Source: Erythrobacter sp. (lineage in GTDB: Bacteria; Pseudomonadota; Alphaproteobacteria; Sphingomonadales; Sphingomonadaceae). From it: a stretch of DNA of 9,202 nucleotides. A model generated the notes under the pieces. The model did not search any database and had not been told where the DNA came from. It worked only from the letters and a program-made list of their open reading frames with translations. This document shows positions 1-5,428 of the stretch, one piece after another. The position numbers were made by a program, and so were the translations under genes. The stretch is taken from the NCBI GenBank assembly GCA_030731635.1, contig JANQTR010000258.1, positions 1-9,202 of the forward strand. The letters are read 5' to 3'. Each line of letters opens with the position of its first letter. Position 1 is the first letter of the stretch.

Positions 1-2
1 AA

Positions 3-53
3 GAAGATACTTTAGTCAATGAGAGAGATATCACTGACAAACTGAAAAAATAG
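3..53 (+). CDS. possible C-terminal tail of an unidentified upstream gene (partial)
   Basis: Of the three + frames at the window edge, only the one beginning at base 3 is open. It reads EDTLVNERDITDKLKK and ends at TAG 51-53, 13 bases before the phosphatase start. A charged, lysine-ending tail and the short distance would fit the last codons of an upstream gene in the same operon. Sixteen open codons in A/T-rich DNA could also occur by chance. No family can be recognised, so this is only a candidate. Confidence 0.25.
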   Translation, partial: EDTLVNERDITDKLKK

Positions 54-66
54 CCGAGGATACTGA

Positions 67-732
67 ATGCCTTTCCAAAGGGTCGCAGCGGTCATCTTTG
101 ATATGGACGGTCTGCTGTTCGATACTGAGCGCCTGTACGCTGAAGCGATGATGGCGGCGGCGGTTGAAATGGGTGCTTCGCTCAAGCCAGCAGCAATCCA
201 CCGCACGATCGGGCTACCAGCGGCAGACTGCGGTGACATCTGGGCCGAGTATTTTCCGCCTGACTTCGATGTAGATGCATTCTGGTTAGCGTCGTCTGCC
301 AATTTCAAAATGCAGGCTGAAACACGGCTTACGTTGAAGGCCGGAGCTATCGAGTTGCTAGACCTGCTTGAAAATTTGAACCTGCCGCGCGCGATCGCAA
401 CATCGTCTGATCGGGCAACGGTCGACCATCACCTTGACAAGGCAGGTATCGCGGAACGCTTCAACGCGATCATTGCATTTGGCGACTATGCCGAAGGCAA
501 GCCTCATCCTGCGCCTTATATTGCTGCTGCGACACGACTCGACGTTGACCCGGCGATTTGTTTGGCTCTTGAGGACTCTTACAACGGCGTTCGCTCAGCT
601 GCCGCCGCTGGAATGATCACAATCATGGTGCCTGATCTACTTGAGGCCACTCAAGAAATGCACGAGCTGTCGCTTCAAGTCGTGCGCGATTTACATGACG
701 TCTGTGCGCTGTTTGCGGATAGTGCGAGCTAG
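67..732 (+). CDS. HAD superfamily phosphatase / phosphomutase-like hydrolase (subfamily IA)
   Basis: A 221-residue soluble protein with all four HAD motifs. Motif I is DMDGLLFDTE, with nucleophile D12 and acid/base D14. Motif II is the TSS at 112-114 in IATSSDR. Motif III is K145 in GKPHPAPY. Motif IV is E169-D170 in LEDSYNGVRSA. The helical insert between motif I and motif II, residues about 20-90, is the cap of subfamily IA. This group includes beta-phosphoglucomutase, pseudouridine-5'-phosphatase and various sugar-phosphate phosphatases. The family members form an aspartyl-phosphate intermediate and need Mg2+; the substrate here cannot be read from the sequence. The ATG at 67 has a GAGGA site at 56-60 with six bases between, which fixes the start. 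The gene is poorer in GC than the flagellar genes (sampled 60-base rows give 52-58% against 75% in a fliI row). It converges on flagellin and shows no functional tie to motility. Confidence 0.93.
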   Translation: MPFQRVAAVIFDMDGLLFDTERLYAEAMMAAAVEMGASLKPAAIHRTIGLPAADCGDIWAEYFPPDFDVDAFWLASSANFKMQAETRLTLKAGAIELLDLLENLNLPRAIATSSDRATVDHHLDKAGIAERFNAIIAFGDYAEGKPHPAPYIAAATRLDVDPAICLALEDSYNGVRSAAAAGMITIMVPDLLEATQEMHELSLQVVRDLHDVCALFADSAS

Positions 733-787
733 AGCGGCAGCTTTCGAGCATACTGATTTTGATCGGACCGGCGTAAGATTGGATCGC

Positions 788-870
788 CATCCCTCCCCCC
801 AACACAGCAAAAGCCCGGAGCCGTGCGGCTCCGGGCTTGCCTGTTCCGCCCTCAGGGGGGAAGGGGGGTG
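788..870. repeat. nested inverted repeat around the flagellin terminator (C-tract / G-tract arms)
   Basis: A C-rich arm at 788-800 (CATCCCTCCCCCC) faces a G-rich arm at 855-870 (GGGGGGAAGGGGGGTG) across the terminator hairpin. The arms are complementary except for a few mismatches or bulged bases. The G arm is also a mirror-symmetric polypurine tract (six G, two A, six G). As transcribed with flagellin, the 3' untranslated region would carry the C-rich copy before the hairpin and the G-rich copy after it. The tracts are directly visible; any function is inference. Confidence 0.5.
811..838 (-). terminator. rho-independent terminator of the flagellin gene
   Basis: A perfect 12-bp stem (AAGCCCGGAGCC at 811-822, GGCTCCGGGCTT at 827-838) closes a 4-base loop. 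Read on the - strand, the stem runs into TTTT, the expected orientation for flagellin, whose stop codon lies about 48 bases upstream. Read on the + strand, the stem is followed by GCCTGTTCC, which lacks a T tract. Termination of the convergent phosphatase transcript is possible but weaker. Confidence 0.85.
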
Positions 871-886
871 CAGGCGGGGCTGAGTC

Positions 887-1711
887 TTACCGCAGCAGCG
901 ACAGGACGTTCTGCTGCGACTGGTTGGCCTGCGCCAGCATCGCGGTCGACGCCTGGCCAAGGATCTGCGCCTTGGCGAGTGCGGTCGTTTCTGCCGAATA
1001 GTCGGTGTCTTCGATCCGCGAACGGGCGTCGGTGAGGTTGGTGGACACGTTGGTGAGGTTGCTCACCGCCGATTGCAGGCGGTTCTGCACCGCACCCAGA
1101 TCAGCGCGCGCCGTGGTCACCGAACCGATTGCGGTGTCATATTGATCCAGTGTCGCTGCGGTCACTGCGCCCGGGGTTGCCCCGAAGGTGACCACGGCTG
1201 CCAGATCGCCGCCCGCCACGTCGAGTTCGGGCAAGTCGATGTCGATCGTGTCGGCCGTCTGCGCACCAGCCTGAATGGTGATGGTGTTGGTTGCGGTCGA
1301 GAACAGGTTGATGCCGTTGAACTCGGTGTTCTCGACGATCTGGTTGATCTGCGCGGCGAGAGCATTCTGTTCGGTTTCGATGTTGGCGATGTCGTCGGCC
1401 GAATAGGTGCCGTTGTTCTTCTGCACGGTCAATTCGCGGCTGCGCTGCAGGATGTTGGTGATTTCGTCGAGCGAACCTTCAGCGGTCTGCGCCAGCGAAA
1501 TACCGTCGTTGGCGTTGCGAACGCCCTGGGCGATGCCGCGGATCTGCGAGGTGAACGAAGCGGCAATGGCAAGGCCGGCAGCGTCGTCAGAGGCGCTGTT
1601 GATGCGGCGACCGGTCGAAAGGCGTTCAGCAGCTTGGCCGAGCATCTTGCTGGCTTCGGTGCTGGCGTTGGTGGCGCGAAGGGCGGAAATATTGGTGTTG
1701 ATCACGTTCAT
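887..1711 (-). CDS. fliC: flagellin (filament subunit), short form
   Basis: A 274-residue flagellin with both conserved ends. The N-terminal D0/D1 part starts MNVINTNISAL and carries LSTGRRINSASDDAAGLAIA at 31-50, NANDGISLAQTAEG at 67-79 and LQRSRELTVQ at 88-97. The C-terminal D1/D0 part runs from about 190 and ends QSQQNVLSLLR. The middle (about 140-190) is short, so the outer D2/D3 domains of long flagellins are nearly absent. The segment TIQAGAQTADTIDIDL resembles enteric flagellin. The subunit is exported through the flagellar type III system and polymerises outside the cell. The ATG has AGGAG nine bases upstream (1721-1725 on the + strand). The gene is divergent from the regulator-fliE operon and ends at a strong hairpin. 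No flaF, flbT, fliD or fliS gene is seen beside it. The symbol follows the enteric name; a species may use flaA or another. Confidence 0.97.
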   Translation of the reverse strand: MNVINTNISALRATNASTEASKMLGQAAERLSTGRRINSASDDAAGLAIAASFTSQIRGIAQGVRNANDGISLAQTAEGSLDEITNILQRSRELTVQKNNGTYSADDIANIETEQNALAAQINQIVENTEFNGINLFSTATNTITIQAGAQTADTIDIDLPELDVAGGDLAAVVTFGATPGAVTAATLDQYDTAIGSVTTARADLGAVQNRLQSAVSNLTNVSTNLTDARSRIEDTDYSAETTALAKAQILGQASTAMLAQANQSQQNVLSLLR

Positions 1712-1768
1712 TGGTCAGAACTCCTGAATGGTCAGGCAGGACGAACAAGCCCGTCGCTGCTGGCCAAT

Positions 1769-1794
1769 AGAGCGGCTGTCTGCCGGGATGTTTA
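1769..1794 (-). promoter_or_regulatory. candidate sigma-28 (FliA-type) promoter of flagellin
   Basis: On the - strand, TAAA (1791-1794) is followed by 14 bases and then GCCGCTCT (1769-1776). The FliA consensus is TAAA, 15 bases, GCCGATAA. The -35 core and the GCCG half of the -10 match. The second half of the -10 is poor and the spacing is one base short. The position would give a leader of about 50 bases before the flagellin ATG, which is sensible for a late flagellar gene. Confidence 0.4.
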
Positions 1795-1815
1795 AGTGAG
1801 AACTTTTTTTCACTT
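1794..1815. repeat. inverted repeat AAGTGA-N10-TCACTT
   Basis: AAGTGA at 1794-1799 and TCACTT at 1810-1815 are perfect inverted halves around a T-rich 10-base spacer. The repeat begins at the -35 element of the flagellin promoter candidate, a common place for an operator. The halves are short and no regulator is known to me that binds this sequence. Confidence 0.4.
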
Positions 1816-1839
1816 CTTTTCAATGCGATAAAAAAGAAG
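1813..1839. repeat. inverted repeat CTTCTTTT-N11-AAAAGAAG
   Basis: CTTCTTTT at 1813-1820 and AAAAGAAG at 1832-1839 are perfect 8-base inverted halves with 11 bases between. The left half overlaps the right half of the neighbouring AAGTGA/TCACTT repeat by three bases, so the two could not form hairpins at the same time. The A/T-rich character suggests an upstream promoter element or a protein site rather than a terminator. Confidence 0.4.
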
Positions 1840-1842
1840 CCT

Positions 1843-1861
1843 TGGCGAAAAGCTAGCGCCA
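1843..1861. repeat. short inverted repeat TGGCG-N9-CGCCA enclosing GCTAGC
   Basis: TGGCG at 1843-1847 and CGCCA at 1857-1861 flank a spacer that ends in the palindrome GCTAGC (1852-1857). It lies about 185 bases before the regulator start and about 50 bases upstream of the flagellin promoter candidate. That position would suit an enhancer-type activator site, but the halves are only five bases and chance is possible. Confidence 0.25.
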
Positions 1862-1911
1862 GCCCTGCCCGCGCTCCGATCCAAGGGCTGCGCCGCATAG
1901 GGAAAGCTACG

Positions 1912-1927
1912 GGGGCTTAAATTTGCC
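1912..1927 (+). promoter_or_regulatory. weak sigma-54-like promoter candidate for the regulator operon
   Basis: GG at 1913-1914 and the GC of TTGC at 1925-1926 have ten bases between them, the spacing of the -24/-12 elements (TGGCAC-N5-TTGC). The -12 half matches well, but the -24 half matches only at GG. A site here would leave a leader of roughly 110 bases before the regulator start and would imply self-control by its sigma-54 activator. The match is marginal. Confidence 0.2.
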
Positions 1928-2008
1928 ACATGTGCAGCGTCCGGGCGGCAAAGGATTGCCGAGACCAAAGAACGCCAACGGCCAGGACCATCGGCCGGGA
2001 CGCAATAT

Positions 2009-2032
2009 CAAGACCAAGACCAACACCAAGAC
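2009..2032 (+). repeat. tandem hexamer repeat CAAGAC x4 in the regulator leader
   Basis: Four consecutive six-base units read CAAGAC, CAAGAC, CAACAC, CAAGAC. They end four bases before the AGGGG ribosome binding site of the regulator gene. The tract is unstructured (C/A-rich, no G-C pairing partner seen) and could act as an open leader or ribosome standby site. Copy-number change by slippage would alter the leader but not the reading frame. Confidence 0.7.
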
Positions 2033-2035
2033 CAC

Positions 2036-2040
2036 AGGGG
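2036..2040 (+). promoter_or_regulatory. ribosome binding site that sets the regulator start
   Basis: AGGGG lies five bases before ATG 2046. The same frame is open back to a TTG at 1923. The 41 extra residues that start would add are basic, low in complexity and partly encoded by the hexamer repeat. No ribosome binding site is evident before the TTG. The ATG at 2046 is therefore preferred. Confidence 0.7.
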
Positions 2041-2045
2041 CCAAT

Positions 2046-3383
2046 ATGACAACTCCGGCGAGAATAGCCGCGCACGGTGATACAGAGCACGCAGCATTAA
2101 TCGGCATTACCGTGCCGCTGATGGGTGGGCGCTGGCAGCGTGACCGGATCGTGCTGGGCCAGAGCATTCCGCCCGCAATGGCTGCCGGGATCGCGCGCAG
2201 CGGCAATGTTGCGATTGATTTATCCTATACAGACACCCCCACCCTGCGTCTGACCGCGCCTTCGCGCGTGGTGCTGGCTTATGATGCGCAAGACCTGCCC
2301 ACCGCGCGCGGGGCGTTGATCGCCGCGTCCGCGCAGGGCGGCTGGCCGATTGCCGCCGACCCGCAATCGCTCGCGCTGCTGACGCTGGCTGAACGGATTG
2401 CGCAAAGCGAAATTCCCGTCCTGCTCGAAGGGCCGACCGGCACCGGCAAGGAGGTTCTGGCGCAATTCATCCACCGCCTTTCCGCGCGTGAGAGCGGGCC
2501 ATTTGTCGCGGTCAATTGCGCCGCCATGCCCGAAGCCATGCTGGAAGCTTTGCTGTTCGGTCACAAGAAGGGCGCGTTTACCGGTGCATCCGACACCGGC
2601 GAAGGCCTGTTCCGCGCGGCGGACAAGGGCACGCTGTTGCTGGACGAGATTGGCGAACTGCCGCTCGCCTTGCAGGCCAAACTGCTGCGCGCCTTGCAGG
2701 AAGGCGAGATTTTGCCGCTGGGCGCCACCCGCCCGATCAAGGTCGATGTGCGAGTGATAGCGGCCACCAACCGACACCTTGCCGCCGAAGTCGAAGCCGG
2801 GCGGTTCCGCGAGGATCTGCTTTATCGTCTGAATGTGTTCCCTCTGCGGCTGCCCGCCCTGCGCGACCGGACGGGCGATATTGCCGCGCTCGCCTTCGGG
2901 ATGCTGTTGCGCCATGCCCCCGGACCGGAACAGCCGGGCTGGATCGACCGCGCGGCGCTGTCCCTGCTGGAGACACACGCATGGCCCGGCAATGTCCGCG
3001 AGCTTGAAAACGTCATCCGCCGCGCGATCCTGCTGGCGGACGGCGCGGAGGTGATTGGCGCCGGTCATATCGTGTTCGACACTGCGGTTCGCCCAGTCGT
3101 AAAAGCGGCGGCGGAGGCGGCGGCCATGGCCGTTCCGCTTTCCGACAAGCTTTCGTCACGAGACTCAGCCCTGCCCTCAGCCCTGTCCCCGGGCAAATCG
3201 GCCCGCTCGCTATCCGATGTCGCCTTTGCATCTGAAGCCCGCGCGATTCTGGAAACGCTCGCCAATCACTGCGGCAATCGCGCCGCCACCGCGCGCAGCC
3301 TGGGCATATCGGAGCGCACCTTGCGTTACCGCCTCGCCTCGATGCGCGGAGCCGGGTTGCTGGCGGTGGGAGGTGCAGCATGA
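2046..3383 (+). CDS. sigma-54-dependent enhancer-binding regulator (FleQ/FlbD-like, Fis-type DNA-binding domain)
   Basis: A 445-residue activator of sigma-54 RNA polymerase. The AAA+ core (about 105-335) is complete: Walker A GPTGTGK at 129-135, the sigma-54 contact loop GAFTGA at 176-181, Walker B TLLLDE at 196-201, sensor I ATNR at 240-243, arginine-finger region FREDLLYR at 254-261 and sensor II WPGNVREL at 313-320. A Fis-type helix-turn-helix lies near the end (NRAATARSLGISERTLRYRL, 411-430), after a serine/alanine-rich linker. The first 100 or so residues show no receiver-domain pattern with a phosphorylatable aspartate and belong to no family I recognise. As head of the fliE-fliK operon it is probably the flagellar master or middle-class activator, comparable with FleQ or FlbD. 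I cannot choose between those names, so no symbol is given. It overlaps fliE by four bases (ATGA). Confidence 0.93.
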   Translation: MTTPARIAAHGDTEHAALIGITVPLMGGRWQRDRIVLGQSIPPAMAAGIARSGNVAIDLSYTDTPTLRLTAPSRVVLAYDAQDLPTARGALIAASAQGGWPIAADPQSLALLTLAERIAQSEIPVLLEGPTGTGKEVLAQFIHRLSARESGPFVAVNCAAMPEAMLEALLFGHKKGAFTGASDTGEGLFRAADKGTLLLDEIGELPLALQAKLLRALQEGEILPLGATRPIKVDVRVIAATNRHLAAEVEAGRFREDLLYRLNVFPLRLPALRDRTGDIAALAFGMLLRHAPGPEQPGWIDRAALSLLETHAWPGNVRELENVIRRAILLADGAEVIGAGHIVFDTAVRPVVKAAAEAAAMAVPLSDKLSSRDSALPSALSPGKSARSLSDVAFASEARAILETLANHCGNRAATARSLGISERTLRYRLASMRGAGLLAVGGAA

Positions 3384-3751
3384 ACGGCCTGCGTGCCGCA
3401 ATCGGCGTTCAGGATGTGATGGCGCTGCGCCAACAGGTGCTCGCCCGCAGTGCGTCCTTGCGCGAAGTGCGCGCGGCGAGCGAGGTGGGGCAAACGCCGC
3501 TGGCCTTCAACGCCCCCACGCAGGCGCCCGGCGCCGGATTTGCCGATACGCTGACCACCGCGCTGCGTCAGGTCAGTGCGGTGCAGGCGCGCTCGGGCGA
3601 TATTCAGGTCGCCTATGAACGTGGTGAGGTGACCGATATCGCGCAGGTGATGCTGGCCCGGCAGGAAGCCGGTGTTGCATTCGAAGCGACCTTGCAGGTG
3701 CGCAACAAACTGCTGACGGCCTATCAAGATATCATGCGGATGGGGGGCTAA
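3380..3751 (+). CDS. fliE: flagellar hook-basal body protein FliE
   Basis: A 123-residue protein, slightly longer than the roughly 104 residues of the enteric protein. FliE links the MS ring to the proximal rod and is one of the first substrates of the flagellar export gate. The diagnostic region is the C-terminal helix from about 88: AQVMLARQEAGVAFEATL followed by QVRNKLLTAYQDIMRM, ending two residues before the stop. The N-terminal part is variable in the family and here is helical with a small proline/glycine stretch near 45-53. The ATG has GGGAGG at 3368-3373 with six bases between. It overlaps the regulator stop in ATGA, so translation is probably coupled. Three bases separate its stop from the fliF start. 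Confidence 0.95.
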   Translation: MNGLRAAIGVQDVMALRQQVLARSASLREVRAASEVGQTPLAFNAPTQAPGAGFADTLTTALRQVSAVQARSGDIQVAYERGEVTDIAQVMLARQEAGVAFEATLQVRNKLLTAYQDIMRMGG

Positions 3752-3754
3752 ACC

Positions 3755-5428
3755 GTGGCTGACGCAACTCTTCCGGTTCCCGCTGATGCAGCGGGCCTGC
3801 CGTCTGTCCCTGCCGCTGCGACGGGGTGGCGCACCATGCTACCCCCGCAAGTGGCCGGGTTTGTCAGCCAGCCTGCGCTGGCCCGCGCCTTGCCTGCATT
3901 GGCCGGGGTCGGCGCGCTGGCGGCGGCAGGTGCCTTGTGGATGACCTTGTCGTCCGGCTCTGACCGACTGCTTTATTCCAATCTGACCGATATCGAACGC
4001 GCCAAGGTGGTTGAAACCCTGGACGCAGGCGGGATCGACTACACCATCGACAATTCCACCGGCGCGCTGGCGGTGTCGGAAAACGATCTGTACCGCGCGC
4101 GGATGCTGGTTGCCAGCGACGCCGGGATCGCTGCGCCCGAAGGGGCCAGCGAAATGCTCGACGCGATGCCACTGGGCACCTCGCGCACGCTGGAGGGCGA
4201 ACGCCTGCGGATGGCGCGCGAACGCGAACTGATGCTGACGATCCGCGAGATCGACGGGATCGAAAGCGTCCGCGTCCACCTTGCCACGCCCGAACGATCG
4301 GTGTTCGTGCGCGAAAACAATCCGCCTTCCGCATCGGTAATGGTGCGTCTGGTCAACGGGCGCAGCCTGTCGCAAGGTCAGGTCGAGGCAATCGTCAATC
4401 TGGTCGGCGCATCGGTGCCGGGTCTGAGCGCGGACGCGGTGCGGGTGGTCGATCAGAATGGCCGCCTGCTGTCCGACCCGCGTGAAGCCGAAGGCGAAGG
4501 GCTGACGCTGCAACGCGAATTCGAGGCCAAGCTGCGCGAACAGGTGGATAGCCTGCTGCTGCCCCTGCTGGGCGAAGGCAATTTTTCAGCCCAAGTGCAG
4601 GTCGAACTTGATCAGAATGAAGTAACATCCGCGCGCGAGACCTATGAAAAAGAAGGCGTGGTGCGCGCCATCAGCGAACGCAATTCCTCGCGCACCGGGG
4701 CGGCTCCGGTGGGCGGTGTGCCCGGCGTTGCGGCCAATACGCCGCCGCCCGATGCAACGCTGGTCAATGGCCCGCCGCAGCCGGCCGCGCCTGCCGCGGG
4801 CGCTGGCACAGCCGACACCGAAACCGCGGTTGACCGCAATTACGAACTTGGCCGCGAAGTCGCGGTAACCACGGCGCGGCCCGGCGGGTTGAAGAAATTG
4901 TCGGTCGCAGTCGCCGTCAGCAGCGATGCTCTGAAAGCCGCAGCCCCGATGACCGCCGCCCAGCTTGAAGCGCTGGTCACCGCAGCAGTGGGCGGCAATG
5001 CCCAGCGCGGCGATCAGATCGAAGTGGTCGCCAGCAAGTTCGAACCGGCCGACCTTGAACCCCCGGCCTTTTACGAAGAGCCTTGGTTTGCGATGCTGGT
5101 GCGATACGGCACGGCCCTGGCTGCGGTATTGCTGGTGTTGCTGCTGGCGGTGCGTCCGTTGATCGGCAAGCTGCGCGGGCGCGGCGAGGCCAACGCCGCA
5201 GAACCCGACAACACGGCGCAGCGGGCGTTGAGCGGCAGTGGTGGTGCGCCTGACGCGCGCCGTGCGGTGCTGAACCAGGCGGATAGCGGCACCGCGTTGG
5301 GCGATCTGCCCAAGCAGGTTGAGCTTGCCCGGCGTCTGGCCGCCAGCCAGCCTGAACGCGCGGTCGAAGCCTTGCAGCGCATGCTCGAAGCCCCCGAACC
5401 CCAAAGCCCCGAAGCGAATGCATCATGA
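3755..5428 (+). CDS. fliF: flagellar MS-ring protein FliF
   Basis: A 557-residue inner-membrane protein that forms the MS ring on which the flagellum is built and houses the export gate. Two membrane segments bracket the periplasmic part: about 45-66 (ALPALAGVGALAAAGALWM) and about 446-470 (YGTALAAVLLVLLLAVRPLI). The first ring-building domain follows at about 68-245, with LLYSNLTDIERAKVVETL and VHLATPERSVF. A proline/alanine/glycine-rich loop at about 312-357 contains GGVPGVAANTPPPD, the counterpart of the GVPG..N.P loop in the beta-collar region of the family. The cytoplasmic tail ends in a helix (QVELARRLAASQPERAVEAL) that should bind FliG. The start is GTG 3755 with a G-run (3742-3747) seven bases upstream. 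A later ATG at 3836 would still precede the first membrane segment. The gene overlaps fliG by four bases. Confidence 0.97.
   Translation: MADATLPVPADAAGLPSVPAAATGWRTMLPPQVAGFVSQPALARALPALAGVGALAAAGALWMTLSSGSDRLLYSNLTDIERAKVVETLDAGGIDYTIDNSTGALAVSENDLYRARMLVASDAGIAAPEGASEMLDAMPLGTSRTLEGERLRMARERELMLTIREIDGIESVRVHLATPERSVFVRENNPPSASVMVRLVNGRSLSQGQVEAIVNLVGASVPGLSADAVRVVDQNGRLLSDPREAEGEGLTLQREFEAKLREQVDSLLLPLLGEGNFSAQVQVELDQNEVTSARETYEKEGVVRAISERNSSRTGAAPVGGVPGVAANTPPPDATLVNGPPQPAAPAAGAGTADTETAVDRNYELGREVAVTTARPGGLKKLSVAVAVSSDALKAAAPMTAAQLEALVTAAVGGNAQRGDQIEVVASKFEPADLEPPAFYEEPWFAMLVRYGTALAAVLLVLLLAVRPLIGKLRGRGEANAAEPDNTAQRALSGSGGAPDARRAVLNQADSGTALGDLPKQVELARRLAASQPERAVEALQRMLEAPEPQSPEANAS

Larger units (their letters stand above)
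1712..2045. other. divergent intergenic regulatory region between flagellin and the sigma-54 regulator
   Basis: These 334 bases separate two divergent genes and hold no convincing coding region. In order they contain the flagellin ribosome binding site (1721-1725), a sigma-28-like promoter candidate facing flagellin (1769-1794), an A/T-rich block with overlapping inverted repeats (1794-1861), a weak sigma-54-like candidate facing the regulator (1912-1927), the palindrome CACATGTG (1927-1934), a CAAGAC hexamer repeat (2009-2032) and the regulator's ribosome binding site (2036-2040). Control of both transcription units should lie here. I could not find a convincing sigma-70 promoter for the regulator. 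Confidence 0.8.

Noticed and set aside
855..879. G-quadruplex in the G-rich tract before the flagellin stop
   Set aside because: Only three runs of three or more G are present (855-860, 863-868, 876-879) with one GG, so a standard four-tract quadruplex is not supported.
1073..1795. 240-codon + strand open frame opposite flagellin
   Set aside because: It is the antisense shadow of a strongly supported flagellin gene, has no ribosome binding site or recognisable motif, and follows from GC-biased codon use.
1914..1928. Sigma-54-like site on the - strand (TGGCAAATTTAAGCC) for flagellin
   Set aside because: Only nine bases separate GG from GC instead of ten, and it would sit about 200 bases from the flagellin start.
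1923..2045. Extended TTG start for the sigma-54 regulator
   Set aside because: The 41 added residues are basic, partly repeat-encoded and unlike the family, while ATG 2046 has AGGGG at good spacing.
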